Notes: generated by a model not told the origin, from the sequence alone. A DNA stretch of 64,000 bases from Aquarana catesbeiana (GCF_042186555.1 NC_133332.1:120769375-120833374), one strand, 5' to 3'. Counted from the stretch's first letter, positions 23,398 through 36,936 are shown. Program-made: numbers and translations.

Positions 23398-26300
23398 GAT
23401 TTTTTTTTTTTTTTTTCACGAAGCATATATAGGATTTAACTGTTTTGATGTTATATCTGAATAGAGGTTTTCTGTAACTGATAAATTTCTTTGTTCTTGG
23501 CACTAAAGAGGTAAAGGATATTTTTGTTTGAGTAGGTATTATAATAGATAGGTATACGTCACATAAACTCACTAGGTTTGATAGGGGGTAATAATTTCAT
23601 TTGGCACTATTGATGCACGAGGGGTTTGTTGGGTAGCGATAATTATGTATTTGATTAGTACTATGTGTGGTGAGGGTGGGGGGTGGGGTGTTTTTTTTTT
23701 TTTTTTTTGACACTTTAGGTATTAGTATGTTATCTGGTTCGGCCCCATGGTATTTGCTGGGGAAGAGGGAGGGGTAGAAAAGAAAAGTGAAAAATGTTTT
23801 TTTTATAATTGTCTATACTTCGCACTAAGGGAATTTGAGACATAAATGTTATGTATATGGATTAACATTGGATAGTTGTATGGTTTCTAAACGTGCTAGA
23901 TGGGGTAGGGTGTTTATTTGAGGGGTTCTTTTTTTTTTTTTTTGTGTAAATAATAACAATATACCCTGGGCTAGGCACGTTCAATCCTGGGAGGATATCC
24001 TCTTATTCCCCAACTTAGGGAACTTACTTGGTAAGGTTAGACTCAAAGGAGTCGAATAGATAGTGAGTAGATAGGTGTGCGTGTTTGGATTGAGTGGGGT
24101 GAGTGTGTGTTAGTTTAAATTTCTTTTTTTTTTTTCTTCTCTTTTTCTCTCTCCTTTCTTTTTTTCTCTTCTCTCTCCTGTATGGACTCAATTAAAATAT
24201 GTTCTTATAACGTCAGAGGTTTTAACTCGGCGGCAAAGAGGTCGCAGGTTCTATACTCTTTCCACAATCAAAAAGTGAATGTGTTTTTTTTTCAAGAGAC
24301 CGACTTTCGGGTGGATCATATACCCAAGCTACAAAAGGGATATTATAACGCATGGTATCATGACTCCTTTGCATATTCAAAATCGAGAGGAGTCTCCATA
24401 GCGATACATAAGTCATTACCACATCAGGTCTTGGAAGAGTGGAGGAATAGAGATGGTTGAGCAATATTTCTTAAACTCCTAATATATGGTAAGAAATATA
24501 CATTCGTTAATGTATACTTACCTAATCAGGGACAATCTAAAAAAGGAGCACAATTGATAACAGATCTTATGGAAAAAGCGGAAGGGATCACGATAATAGG
24601 TGGAGACTTCAATCTTATTCTGGATAATGATAGGGATACTACAGCAACATCAATAATACAGAAGGCTAAGGACAAAAGAAAATTTAGGGAAATAATGGCT
24701 AAGCATCATTTGGTTGATATATGGAGGGTGCTTCATCCCCTGGAAAGGGACTACACGTTCCATTCTAAAGTTCATGGTACTTATCATAGAATTGATTTCT
24801 TTCTGATAAATCAGTTAGGAGTAGCTGTGACTTCTTCCTCTGAAATAGGCAGCGCCATATGGTCAGATCATGCACCAATATTTCTAGTAATAGATATTTC
24901 CAGGGAGAGGGGTACAAGAGGTACTTGGAAATTAAATGATAACTTGTTATATGATGAGGTATGCGTTTCAGAAATAAAAAGGGCAATAATAAACTTCTCT
25001 AAAGATCATATAAACAACACCACCTCCCTATCGATCCAATGGGAAGCGTTGAAATGCGTAGTTCGGGGCCTATTTATAAAGCATGGGGCTAGACTAAAAA
25101 AGGTAAAAAGGAATAGAACGACCCAACTTTTGAAGGAGATACCAAAACTGGAAATTCAGCATAAGCAAAATCCTCTTAGAGAAATATTAGAATTAACAGA
25201 AAAGTAAACAGAACTACAAAACTTGCTTAATGAACAGACACTACAAATAAGGGATAAAAACCGTACGTTATATTATCAACATGGCAATAAACCTGGTAAA
25301 CTGTTGGCAAGAGCTTTACGTCAGCAAGTTAGCGCTTCATCTATTGTTAAATTCAAGTCAGAAAACGATGAAACGATATATGACCCAAAAGGTGTCTTAA
25401 AAACATTCCAGACTTTCTATAATAATCTATATAACTTACCAAACCAACTCACAAATACAGATCCGGAAAGATTTCAACAAAATATACATCAGTATATTAA
25501 AGATACAGCATTACCATTATTAGCAACAACAGAAATAGAACAGTTAGAACAAGAATTTTCAGAGGTAGAAATACAAAAAGTAATGGATTCATTAGTGACA
25601 GGGAAAAGTCCAGGCCCGGATGGTTTTACTCCACGGTTCTATAAAACATTTAAAGACGTTCTAATTCCTATTATCAAGAGAACTTTTAACTCAGTATCTA
25701 CCTCTCAACCGTTTGTCCCGCATAGTCTACAGGCATATATCTCACTTATACCTAAACCGGAAAAAGATCCTTCTATCTGTGGTAATTATAGACCAATTTC
25801 TTTGACTAATATTGATATTAGGTTGTATTCAAAGATTATTGCTAACAGACTTACTCCAATAGTACCAACATATATACATTTAAATCAGGTGGGATTTATA
25901 AAGGGGCGAGAGGCAAGAGACAACACACTAAAAACATTGACACTGGTGGAGTATGCCCAGAGACGCTCCATCCCATCCTGCCTGTTGGCAGTGGATGCCG
26001 AAAAAGCATTTGACAGGGTGGGATGGAGCTTTCTCAAGGAGACATTAAAGCAGTGGGGGATTGGTCCCCTACTGCTGGATAAAATAATGACCCTCTATCA
26101 TAATCCAGTGGCTAGAATACGGGCAAATGGGGAGTTATCGGATATAGTACATATCACTAATGGAACTCGTCAAGGATGTCCATTATCCCCAATCTTATAT
26201 ATATTAGTTATGGAACACCTTTTAATAGCGATTCGGAATAATAATGATATTAAAGGCATTAAGGTTGGGGAGATAGAGTATAAAATGTCAGTATATGCAG

Positions 26301-28350
26301 ATGACTTGTTATTGTACATCACAAATCCGTTGGTGACAATACCTAACCTAATAGCAGAATTTAAAAGATTTGGAGACCTGAGTAATTTCAAGGTGAATTA
26401 TAATAAATCTGAGGCTTTAAATATTTCTCTGCCTAATTCTCTGGTTGAGCTTCTAAAAATAAACTTTTCGTTTAAATGGCAGGCAGAGGCAATTGGATAC
26501 CTTGGAACCTTTATCCCTAGAGAGTTGAATAGGATACAGGAATTTAACTATCTCCCATTAGTACGCAAAATAACAAAGATACTACAACTTTATTACAAAG
26601 GGACCTTTTCCTGGATGGGAAGGATAAATATTATAAAAATGGATATACTGGCCAAAATTATATATATATTTCAGACGATACCCATATATCCCTCAAGAAG
26701 TTTAGTGAATCAACTTCGTAAGGTTATAGGAAGTTTCATCTGGGCAAAAAAGAGTGCCAGAATAAATAGAAAAACACTATATAGATTAAAAAAAGATGGA
26801 GGACTGGCTCTCCCAGATATATCGTTGTATCTTAGATCAATATTTATAACCAGGATCGTGGATTGGTTCCATAATATGGACTGCAAACAATGGGTAAAAT
26901 TGGAGGAAGAAGTCACAGACATAAAACTGAAATCATTATCTTGGATTAAGAGGGAATGCAGACCCCGGGAGGGGGATATGCCCTCCTTGGTCGTATCAAC
27001 CTTGAAAGTATGGGACAACTTGATAAAAACCCCCCTCTTTAGCAATCCAGAATTCCCACTTGCATTTAAAGCCAAGACCTTTCTAAAATGGCAGAGGCGG
27101 GATGATACGAGGATAGTGGAAACAATGGACGAAAATAAACTCCCCCCATTGGAGGCCCTTGGTGCCGAACATAGAAAGAAATGGATTCAATATGGGCAAC
27201 TCCAACAATATATTTTATCTCTGATGAAGGAGTCCGTATTGAATAGACCATTTTTAGGGTTAGAAAAAATATTGTTACAGAAACATAGACCTACACATAC
27301 TCTGTCTGTGGTGTATAAATATTTAATTTCAGAGAATAAGGAGGAAGGGTTACAGTACATAAAAAAATGAGAGGAAGAACTAGGGAAAGCTAATCCCAGA
27401 GCTAAATGGGAAAAAGCAATTATATTAACACATAAACTATCAATTTCTACTAGACATCAAGAAAGAAATTATAAAATACTAGCCAGATGGTATAAATGTC
27501 CATTGGATATGAACAAAATAAGTTCAGATAATACAGATAGATGTTGGAGATGCGAAGGAGCAAGAGGCACAATGTCGCATATTTGGTACTTCTGTCCAGA
27601 AATTCAATCATTCTGGGAAACGGTATTTAAACTATATAGGGCTGCAACAGGGGTAAAGATACAACCAGATATATATGTGTCAATATTGTCAATGATCCCT
27701 GGATCAATAAAAAATATAAAAAAGGGAACTTTAAAGTACTATTTAACTGCGGCATGCACCGTTATAGCTAGAAAATGGAAAAATAAAATAGCTCCCTCCA
27801 TAGAAGAGTGGGAACGTGAAATGGGCGTGATGCGATCTTTAGAGGAGAGGATGATAATGGAGGGACTAAAATGACTAATTACATGAAGGTTGTGGGAAGA
27901 GTTTAGAGCCTCCGCTGCAGCGGAATGAAAAATTGGGATATTGATAGAGCAAATATTATGATGGATAGATGGAGGAAGAGGTAGAATTTCCTCTGAAGGG
28001 GAGGGTTTTTTTTTTTTTTCTTCTTTCTACTTCTTTCTTTTCTCTCTTTGTGGCTGTTTGGTCATTTGAGTGGTGGTATGTTAGATGATTGGTTGGGTGT
28101 ATGTTATTAGTATGGTTTGAGGGTATTGGGATAGTAGTGGGTTACAGAAATAGGGGTTTTACTAAAGATAGGGTAATGAACTATATTCAGTAATGTATGC
28201 TGATGGTGCTAACAAAGATTATAGGGTTATATAAAATGATCTGAATATTAATTTTGAGTAATACCCAACACACTTTTGGAAAATGTATGTATGTGTACAT
28301 GTTTTATAAAAAATTTGTGTTAAAATGTTTGATAAATAAAGATTATAAAA
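23398..28350 (+). mobile_element. L1 LINE, 5'-truncated, youngest-looking L1 of the window
   Basis: Flanked by a perfect 12-bp target duplication AAAAAGCATTGA (23,386-23,397 and 28,351-28,362). It contains T-rich inter-ORF sequence (23,398-24,181), ORF2 (24,182-27,874), a 3' UTR, AATAAA (28,334) and a short A-rich tail. ORF1 is absent, so the copy is 5'-truncated in the inter-ORF region. It is inserted in the 5' part of DIRS 1. Confidence 0.9.
24182..27874 (+). pseudogene. L1 ORF2, one frame, three in-frame stops
   Basis: Bifunctional endonuclease/reverse transcriptase of about 1230 codons. The endonuclease starts MDSIKICSYNVRGFNS, followed by FFFQETD, IIGGDFNLILD and WSDHAPI (about 24,870). 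The RT includes TGKSPGPDGFTPRFYK (about 25,600), YRPISLTNID (about 25,790), DAEKAFDRVGW (about 26,000), GTRQGCPLSP (about 26,165) and catalytic YADDLLLY (about 26,295). The C-terminal Cys/His motif CWRCEGARGTMSHIWYFC lies near 27,545. The frame never shifts, but stops occur at 24,458 (TGA), 25,205 (TAA) and 27,368 (TGA). Domain order and length match intact L1 ORF2. Confidence 0.93.
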
Positions 28351-28362
28351 AAAAAGCATTGA

Positions 28363-31300
28363 CATTGTACAGGTGTGATATTATAAGAGCTCTTCAATGT
28401 CATCATTGCTTCTCCCTTGGGTTTTTTTCCTGTCTTTTTATATGCAGTGCACCGCACTGCTCTCCTGGTTTTATTGTCAGTCTGAGAGCGGCTGTGAATG
28501 GTGTCACAGGGTGCAGGGAGATGGGCAGCACAGGATGGGACAGCCAGACGCCATGCAATGGTTTAAATGATCTTGGAGGTCTGCAGTTGGGAGGGCTTCT
28601 CTCTCTCTCTCTCTGCAGTCCTGCCAAGTAAAGGACTTACCTCAGATTCTGACTGAGTCTCCTGTCTGTCTCTGGATGTGCTGTCTTGGCTCCCTTGCTA
28701 TGCTGTGTGCTTCTGTGGGTTTGACAGTCTGACTGTTTTTTGTCTCAGACTCTGACTGTGTCTGCTGTCTGCCTTTGGAAGTGCTGTCTGGGCTCACCTG
28801 CTGATGCTTCTAAAGTGAGTGGATGAAGGCAGATGGCTCTTAAAGAGACAGTGTACCTGTTTTTTGGTGAGAGGTAATATGCTTTTCTCCTTATATTTTG
28901 CAAAAATATGAGCTTGCCACACCTGTTAGTGGCACAGAAGATTAGCAAAGGTAAGAGGAGGCGACGTGGGACATGGTTCTTAAAAGAGTGCCCAAGGAAA
29001 TTTTGCAAATGAAGGTGTTTGCATTATTTTAGGATCAGAAACCCCGAACGCAAACGCTCCAAAAAACATAAGACCCACCAATGATCACAGGATGACGACA
29101 CCTGTGATCACAGGTTGTTACATTCATTAAGCATGTGGCCAATACACTCTAAAGGAGTTGTTTCCACGTATCCTGTGAAGGGATAGGATCCAGCAAATTG
29201 GCACATGCGTTTATGCCAGCATGATAGAAAATTCCTTCGCCAAGCTCAGCATGCATTTTGGGCCTGCATGCAGTCTGCAGTGGCAGAGCAATGAAATTGC
29301 ACAGGTTGCCGCACAAGCACGTGGTTGTGCGAATGCTAAGCCCTATTAAGGCGGCTATTGCAGAAAGTATGCTGTAAATATCCACGCCACAAGCAACACC
29401 CATAATGATAGAGTGTAAAGCGCTCATTGATGAAGGATGGTCTTTTTCCACAATGATAGAGCGTAAAGTGCTCGTTGATGAAGGATGGCAGAGACCTCAT
29501 CAGAAGACCAATTTACAGTAACAGGTTCTCTAAGCTTTATCCAAATAGGATGGCTGATGTATGTTTATGCACTGCACTTTCAGGGGTGGATGCTGCCCTC
29601 TAGTGTCTGGGGCAGCAAGTGTCTTTGCCTTTTTATAACTCGGTTACCTTACAGATCATATGGATGAGAAAATGGACTTGTTCACACCAGAGGCAGTCCA
29701 GTGCATTTTTATTCTGCATCAAGAACGCATAGACAGTGTCTAACTTTGATTCCAAATACCTAGTTCACACCAGTACAGCGCATTCTAGTGCAGTCAACAA
29801 AAGTAGAATGTTGCATTGTTTCTGTATGAAACACATCTGGAAAGTGGAAAAACAAATTGAGAATGCATCAAAAACACTCATGCAGAAACACATCTGGAAC
29901 ACAGAAATTGTGTTGATCTGGCCATCAGGCTTACATGGAATCTATTCAGTGACAGATTTTGCCTGCCAATCAGCAATAGAGTTAACTTCGATATATAAAC
30001 CTCAGAAATGGCATTACATTCAACACTGGAAACCACAAGATTTTGCAGTTTCTGGAAAGAGTGGAACCTAGCAACTGACTGACTGTTGGTTGATGTTTTG
30101 GATAGACCTAGTACAAGCGCTGGCGCACTCAGTCACTGCTATGAGAGCATTGTGGTAACAGCCACTGGAGGGCAGGAGGAACTTTAGCCTCCCTTCCCTC
30201 CCCACCCCCCTCTACACCCCCATTTTTTCATATAAACATTCTTACTAGTGGTGGTTTTTATTAGTATTCATATGCACCTATTACACATGCATGTGCCACA
30301 CATGCACATGCGTGCGTACATGACCATATCTACTTGTGCATCAGCTCGTATTTATATTATTGTGCGTATATGTATTTATTTCCCCCCCCCACTCCCTCCT
30401 CAGTCTGTACATACTACAATTTACTTTATTTCATTTCATTAATTTCATCCCATTCTTTTATTTTTATTTTTACTTTTATTATCATTCTCCTTACCCTTTT
30501 CCTGTTTTTCCGGTATTTTTTATATATATATATAATTTACTCAATTTTACATACATTTTTAGTATATTCTCTACTGATTTCTTATACACATAAATATTCC
30601 TTCATATAGTCTCCATACCTTCACTCAACCCACATAAGATCTATATACAATTATCCTTCCCATCCTTTCTTCAGCTGCTAAATCCACTTGCTCCTCAACA
30701 TCCTCATATACCTATTTTTACATGTACACCCAATCAGCACATCCCTGTCACTGCCCTCCGTCCCGCCATGACCCCCCCCGCCTCTCTGCTACACAGAAAC
30801 TGTTCCCGCACTTTGTTTACTCTTTCTCCATGGTTACCATCGCGCCGCACTACCACACTCAGTCCTGCCCATCTCCCAATCACGTTCCTACCCCCCCTTA
30901 TTCATGGTTTAAGTTCCCATTACTAAGATGGCCGCCAGCATAGCCTGATGAAGGAGCACGCATGCTCCGAATGCGAAGCACCGCCTGCCTGACCCCGTTC
31001 CCGGAAGTGAGGACATCAACACAGCGAGGAGCATCACGGAGCGTCCCCCACCTGCGTCTCAGCCACCTGGAAGCGCCGAGTACCCACAGCACCTCCGGAG
31101 AGCCTTAGAACACAGGACCCACGATAGATAACACCATCCATCGGCCCGTGACATCTCTACCCGGGAACATGCGGATGAATGAACACTACTATTGCAATGC
31201 TGGATTTTATCTGCTCAAATGTGAGTGCTTTAATCCCTCATAATAAATCGTTGTATAACACATGCTGCACTTAGAGGGCACCGTCCTTTCTCCCTTTTTA

Positions 31301-31589
31301 ACTTCTACACAAGCTTTTGACATTTCCTATAATGGGAGGTTACTGTTTGGCCAAACGCTGAACAACACAATTAAGTGAATGACAGGAGGAAAAGTCTGGA
31401 CGGTGGCAACAGACTAGTAAGAGGAAGCCGTTATCCTTCACTCAAATCTATTAAACTTCAGAAGGTGCAGGAGCCCCAATCTTATAGGACAGGCTGCAGA
31501 TTTAACAGATCACAGTGGAGGTGTCTCAAAGTTACTTTTGACATGAAATCAAGCCCAGAGAAAACTGCTAAGATGGCTGGAAAGACTTT
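28363..31589. other. 5' part of DIRS 1 plus unresolved repeats
   Basis: This interval lies between the nested L1 and the DIRS RT, where a Gag-like frame would be expected; none is legible. Visible structure includes a direct repeat of about 110 bp (28,637 and 28,749, both with CTGACTG...CTGTCTG), a CT microsatellite (28,598-28,615) and a 47-bp tandem duplication (29,404-29,497, TGATGAAGGATGG). A pyrimidine-rich AT stretch lies at 30,190-30,720. A gene-free block at 30,900-31,310 is described separately. Confidence 0.4.
30900..31310. repeat. Possible Penelope-type terminal sequence
   Basis: Contains AAGATGGCCGCC, CCTGATGAAGGAGCACG followed by GCATGCTCCGAATGCGAAGC, and further on AATAAATCG. 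A CTGATGAAG motif followed shortly by a GAA-rich conserved box also occurs at the end of the PLE at 60,430. The similarity is short and the class is uncertain; no coding sequence is attached. Confidence 0.3.
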
Positions 31590-32257
31590 TTGAAGGTGCA
31601 TCCAACCAGTCTCTTCCAGTTGGGGCCAGGGGGCCTGAGTGAAGTTGATGATTGTAGCCTCCTTCTGGAGGGTTTGGATGACAATCATCAAAGACCAGTG
31701 GGTCCAGAAGACAGGTGGGAGTACAAGGGAGATTTCCAAAGTTGACCACTGAATTCATTTAATTTATGTTCAATAGATCTCAGAAGAGAAAACGTTTACA
31801 AGATTTTTATACTGCTACAAGGTCATCATGCCAGTGATGCTGGAAGCATAGAATCATCTGGGGGCCTTTCTCCCCAGTTTTTTTTAGTACTTAAGGCAGA
31901 AGCCTTTTGGCCTGTTTCAGTTTGAAGGAATCAAATGTGTTCATACACACCATGAGGTTCAAGATGGAGTCCATGCGGATAGTCACAGGGACAGTTCAGC
32001 AGGAGGACCAGTTTATATCAATCGACCGGCTAACTCATACTTCCATCCACCGATCAATGCCGAGCACCAGAGGCGTGTGAGATTTGCGGTGTCCGGATGT
32101 CACTTCCAGTTCAGGTGTATGCCTTTTACAGAATTGGCACAGCCCCAGGAATCTTTTGAAAATCTTGTTGGCAGTGGTGGCACTTTGGGCCAGGTGGCAC
32201 ACGAGGACGTTTCAATTTGCCTTCTTTAACCTATGAGCTGGGCTGTCTATGGATCAG
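31590..32257 (+). pseudogene. DIRS 1 reverse transcriptase, 5' part, broken
   Basis: A DIRS RT reads in the plus direction with several stops and shifts. The clearest block is near 31,952-32,140: RFKMESMR, QFISID, NSYFH and RFAVSGCHFQFRCMPF, which correspond to the RT palm region of DIRS elements (normally including an SLDL-type catalytic motif and GLA-type helix). Upstream reading is very degraded. The frame is cut at 32,257 by the CAMK2G retrocopy and the element continues after 36,936. Confidence 0.6.
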
Positions 32258-32272
32258 AAAATCTTTGTGCCT

Positions 32273-34329
32273 GAGGACACACGAAGGATCGGAAGGCCCG
32301 GAGATACCAGAGGAGGAGAAGGTGTGAGCGGGAGGAAATGGAAGCAGGAGCCGCCCCGGAGGAGGAGGGCGAGACGCAGAGGAAGAAGCAGAATAGAGCT
32401 CGTCCCAGCTCTTCCCTCCTCTCTGACAGCCCGCCTGCCTGATGTGACATTGTCTCCTCCAATACAACACCATGGCCACCACCGTGACCTGCACCCGCTT
32501 CACCGACGAGTACCAGCTCTACGAGGAGCTCGGCAAGGGTGCCTTTTTCTTTTTTCAATACTAAGAAGCTGTCTGCTAGAGACCACCAGAAGCTTGAATG
32601 CGAGGCTCGGATTTGCCGCCTTCTGAAGCATCCTAATATTGTGCGCCTCCATGAAAGTATTTCAGAAGAAGGTTTTCATTATCTTGTTTTTGACCTGGTC
32701 ACAGGTGGAGAGCTGTTTGAAGACATTGTAGCGAGAGAATACTACAGTGAGGCAGATGCCAGCCACTGTATTCACCAGATTCTGGAGAGTGTTAACCACA
32801 TCCATCAACATGACATTGTCCATAGGGATCTTAAGCCTGAGAACCTGTTATTGGCTAGCAAATGCAAGGGGGCTGCTGTGAAACTGGCTGATTTTGGTCT
32901 TGTCATTGAAGTCCAGGGAGACCAGTAAGCATGGTTTTGTTTTGCTGGCACACCAGGATACCTCTCGCCAGAGGTATTAAGGAAAGACCCTTATGGAAAG
33001 CCAGTTGACATATGGGCCTGTGGGGTCATTTTGTACATATTATTAGTGGGTTATCCTCCTTTCTGGGATGAAGATCAGCATAAGCTCTACCAGCAAATCA
33101 AAGATGGAGCATATGACTTCCCTTCACCTGAGTGGAATACAGTGACAACGGAAGAAAAGATTTAACCAATCAGATGCTGACAATAAACCCAGCAAAACGC
33201 ATCACAGCAGATCAGGCTCTGAAGCACCCATGGGTCTGTCAACAATCAACAGTTGCCTCAATGATGCACAGACAAGAGACTGTAGAATGCTTGAGGAAGT
33301 TCAATGCACGGAGAAAGCTTAAAGGTGCAATTCTCACTACAATGCTGATATCTCAAAATTTTTCAGCTGCCAAAAGTCTATTAAACAAGAAGACAGATGG
33401 AGTCAAGGAACCTCAGACAACTGTTGTCCATAATGCCACAGATGGAATAAAAGGATCAACTGAGAGCTGTAATACCACAACTGAAGATGAAGACTTGAAA
33501 GCTACCCAGTCTTACGAGGAGAAAGTTCTAGCCTGGGAAAACCCAGGTCAGACTTTGGAGATAGAGCATGCCCAGCCGGAGCCTATGCTCACTCCAGTTG
33601 TACCATTTTCACTTAGCAATTCACTGTTGCGAAAACAGGAGATTATAAAGATCACAGAGCAGTTGATTGAAGCTATTAACAAGGGAGACTTTGATGCTTA
33701 CACAAAGATCTGTGACCCTGGCTTGACTTCATTTGAACCTGAAGCTCTTGGTAACCTTGTTGAAGGAATGGACTTCCATAAATTTTATTTTGACAATTTG
33801 TTGTCCAAGAATACTAAGCCTATCCATACTACCATCCTAAATCCCCACGTGCATGTAATTGGGGAAGATGCTGCCTATATTGCTTATAGCCGACCTGCAC
33901 AATACATTGATGCCCAGGGACGACCTCGTACTACACAATCAGAAGAGACAAGGGTCTGGTACCGTAGAGATGGCAAGTGGTTGAATGTCCACTATCACTG
34001 CTCTGGGGCCCCAGCTGCCCCCTTCAGTGAGGAACCAATTCAGCCTCTCCCTTGGAAGAACCTCTTTCTATTGAGCGAGTGTGGATCGCCCAAACGACGG
34101 CAACTGTCCCATTCGTTCGGAAGTTTTAAAAAACATAAAGTACATAAAATAAAAAAAAAATAAAAATATTGATGCCGGCAGTAGCCAAAAATGCACAAAA
34201 CCCTGCATGCATTCTGAGGCTGAAGCAGTTGCTGGCTAATTTGTTGTATTTCGTGGATCCATCGTGTCTGTTCCTGCTGTACGGAGGTGTTTTTAAAGTT
34301 TCAAAATGAACAAAAACTAATATAAAATA

Positions 34330-34371
<42 letters not shown>

Positions 34372-36921
34372 AGATAAAAATCAGGCTGAGGATTATGCAA
34401 CTTCTTTTAGAATGAGGAAGGTTGAGACTGCCACCTGAAGCATCATTTGGGGAAAATTACAAAACTAGTAAGAAATGTATAGACCAGTTCTTTTCATTGA
34501 ACAAGCTGCTGGTTCATGTAATGCTGTTGTAGAGAAAGGAAGGGGTGTAGTTTGAGGACTGGCGTCTTCATCTGTTATGTGTTGACTTTCAAAAGTGATA
34601 AGATAGAGCCACAAAAGGAGGTGCTGATTTTGTTGCATCCTCTCTTTATTTTATTTTTAATGACTATTAAAACCTTCTAGGTATTGTCAGCTGAGCTGTT
34701 GATTAACCTCCAATGTAGCACTGAGCTGGAGATATTGTTATCCATCCAATTGGCTCCCAAGAGCAGAACTTGATCTAGGTTAAGAAGGGAATGGGCAGAG
34801 GAGAATTATTACAGAGCTATATAGAAATGAATATTGAATGTACATCCTGCAGAAGGAACCATTCATTAGTGGCAATGTTAATATAATTAATTTTTGGTAT
34901 GAACTCTTCAGAGAAAATAGACAAATAAAAACTGCCATGTTATTGGAAGTGTTGATGCAAAGACACTTTCCCTTGTGGTATATATGTAAAGGGGGCTCAT
35001 ATATTTTCACAGCGATAAAGCTTTGTGTACTATTAAGGAGATTTGGAGACAGTCTGCTTGTAAGTCATGTGTGGTCTGTCATGAGTGGAACAATACACTG
35101 AACTCAAATGTGTAGAGATGTATGCATGTCTTTCTATACTTGCCTGCACCTTCTAAACTGTGTGCTCTGATGACCCCTCATTTTTTTTTTTCTTTTTTGT
35201 GCAAGAGGGTGAATAGTGTCTGACAACTTCATTTTATTTTTTTTTAAAACTAAGTCTTTAAGATGTCGGGTTTTTTTTGTAAAACCCTCCACTTTCCCTC
35301 TTAAACGGTATCTAAAATGACATTCACCTCATTTGCAAAATGCCATTTAGATTCAAAAGAACTCTTGATGTTCTTGTTTGTGGGTTGTCCTTTATAGAGA
35401 GCTAGGCTTTCATTGTATCCTATCTGAATAAGCAGATGTGTAATCTAGAGTTTGCATATCAAGCGTTGAAGCATTGTTAAGCATACAAATGCACAAACTG
35501 TAATTTGCCTTTTTTGTCACAAGTCCAATAAACAGCAATCCACTTTGAGCATTTATACACGCTGATGTAGAACTGCAACAGAAAGTCTGTTTTTATGAGT
35601 TTTGAATTTCTTTGGTCGCCTTAATTACACGCACAAAATATAAAACAAAAAAAATTACAATACGATTGAAATTTGTGTTTTCCTTTCTGATAAGTTTTCA
35701 AGTGAAATCTATGGAAGTGCATCAAAACCCTCATCGATGCGTGTTGACACGCATAGTCTTGTATTTCCAAAATGCATTTCAATGCACTTTCTATTGAATG
35801 TCAATGTGTGTGTCACAACACACATTGTTGTGCATTATGATGCATCAACATGCATCTTGAAGCATAAATTTTTATGTGTTTATATTGATTGCCATGGAAA
35901 ATGCATAAAAAAATAAAACGCAAAGATGGGAGTTCAGCTAATATGAATAAGAAGGCTCTTTGAAGGTTTGCTGTTGGAAATTGTTAAATTGCCATTGTTG
36001 CACAATTTGGACTTAAAAAAAATGTTTTGATAGGTGCATGTCATGGTATGTCAACCCCACTTGTGATAAAATTAATAGTATGTTGGGCTTACAGAAGACA
36101 TTTGTATTTGTGAAAATTTGCACATGGCCTAAGCATGTTCTCCTGAATTTCTGAGATGAATAGTGCAAGATGTAATGGAAAGAAATTATTAGATGGCTAA
36201 GTATTAAATCAGATATTGACGTAAACGAGAATGGGGTTAATACAAATCAGTTTGGAATGCTTGTGTGAAATTTATAAGAGCAAACGGGGTTCATGGTTTT
36301 CAGGGAGAATTTTTTTTTTTTTTTAGTTTTTATTTTAAATCACTAAATCTTAACAAGCTGGGAAGAAAAACTCTTGGCTTTTTAAGTTAAAAGGGGAAAT
36401 CAAACAAAAAATATATGCAGTTAAGAAAAGTTATGCATGTCTTCTTTAGGTCTGCTCCGTCACTGTCTGTTTACTTGATTAAAATATGAGAATTGCTCTG
36501 TAATTTAGTGCATCTTTCTAAGAACAATAAAAAAACTTTATATTTTTCTGTTGTTTTCTTTTCTTTTGCACTGTCTTTGGGGATTTTTTTTCTTTTTTTT
36601 CTTTTTTCTTTTTTTTCTTTTTAAGTTAAGTTTAAAAAAAAACTTAGCTTGGTATGGTCATTATCTGACAAACCACTTCTAGCATTGTTACTTGTTATCT
36701 TATGGGGCTAATGTAAGCATATCTATAATATATGTTATAAATATCACGTTTTCAACAGGATTTGGAAAGGCATTTGATGCAGAATCTTTGCATGATAATA
36801 GAAAATAAAACAATTACCCTATGTTTGTTCTGAATGTTGGTAGATCTTCTTAGCTTTGTTATATTGAAACCTTGGAAGAAGGTATTTAATAAAATAACAA
36901 TTAAACCATGAAAAAAAAAAA
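32273..36921 (+). pseudogene. CAMK2G: CAMK2G processed pseudogene (intronless retrocopy)
   Basis: An mRNA-derived copy of calcium/calmodulin-dependent protein kinase II gamma. It lacks introns, starts with a GC-rich 5' UTR, has an ATG at 32,472 (MATTVTCTRFTDEYQLYEEL) and ends with AATAAA (36,889) and an A-tail. Imperfect 15-bp target duplications (AAAATCTTTGTGCCT, 32,258-32,272; one mismatch at 36,922-36,936) mark L1-type insertion. Kinase lobe: HRDLKPENLL (about 32,820), DFG (about 32,893), AGTPGYLSPE. The regulatory segment HRQETVECLRKFNARRKLKG and the association domain (QEIIKITEQL to HYHCSGAPAAP) are recognisable. Breaks: about 22 codons including the ATP-binding Lys are replaced by a T-rich stretch near 32,547; stop at 32,926; 1-nt losses near 33,162 and at the normal stop (about 34,027). 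Not expected to be functional. 34,170-36,900 is its 3' UTR. Confidence 0.93.
34324..34370. repeat. (TA)n microsatellite in the retrocopy 3' UTR
   Basis: About 22 TA units within the 3' UTR portion of the CAMK2G retrocopy. Confidence 0.9.
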
Positions 36922-36936
36922 AAAATCTTTGTTCCT

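Noticed and set aside
29149..29451. 100-codon minus-strand frame with Cys-rich, hydrophobic character
   Set aside because: No recognised domain, no codon or splice support, located in repetitive DIRS-associated sequence.
32472..34163. CAMK2G as a working gene
   Set aside because: It lacks introns and the ATP-binding region, has an in-frame stop and two frame losses, and carries an A-tail with target duplications.
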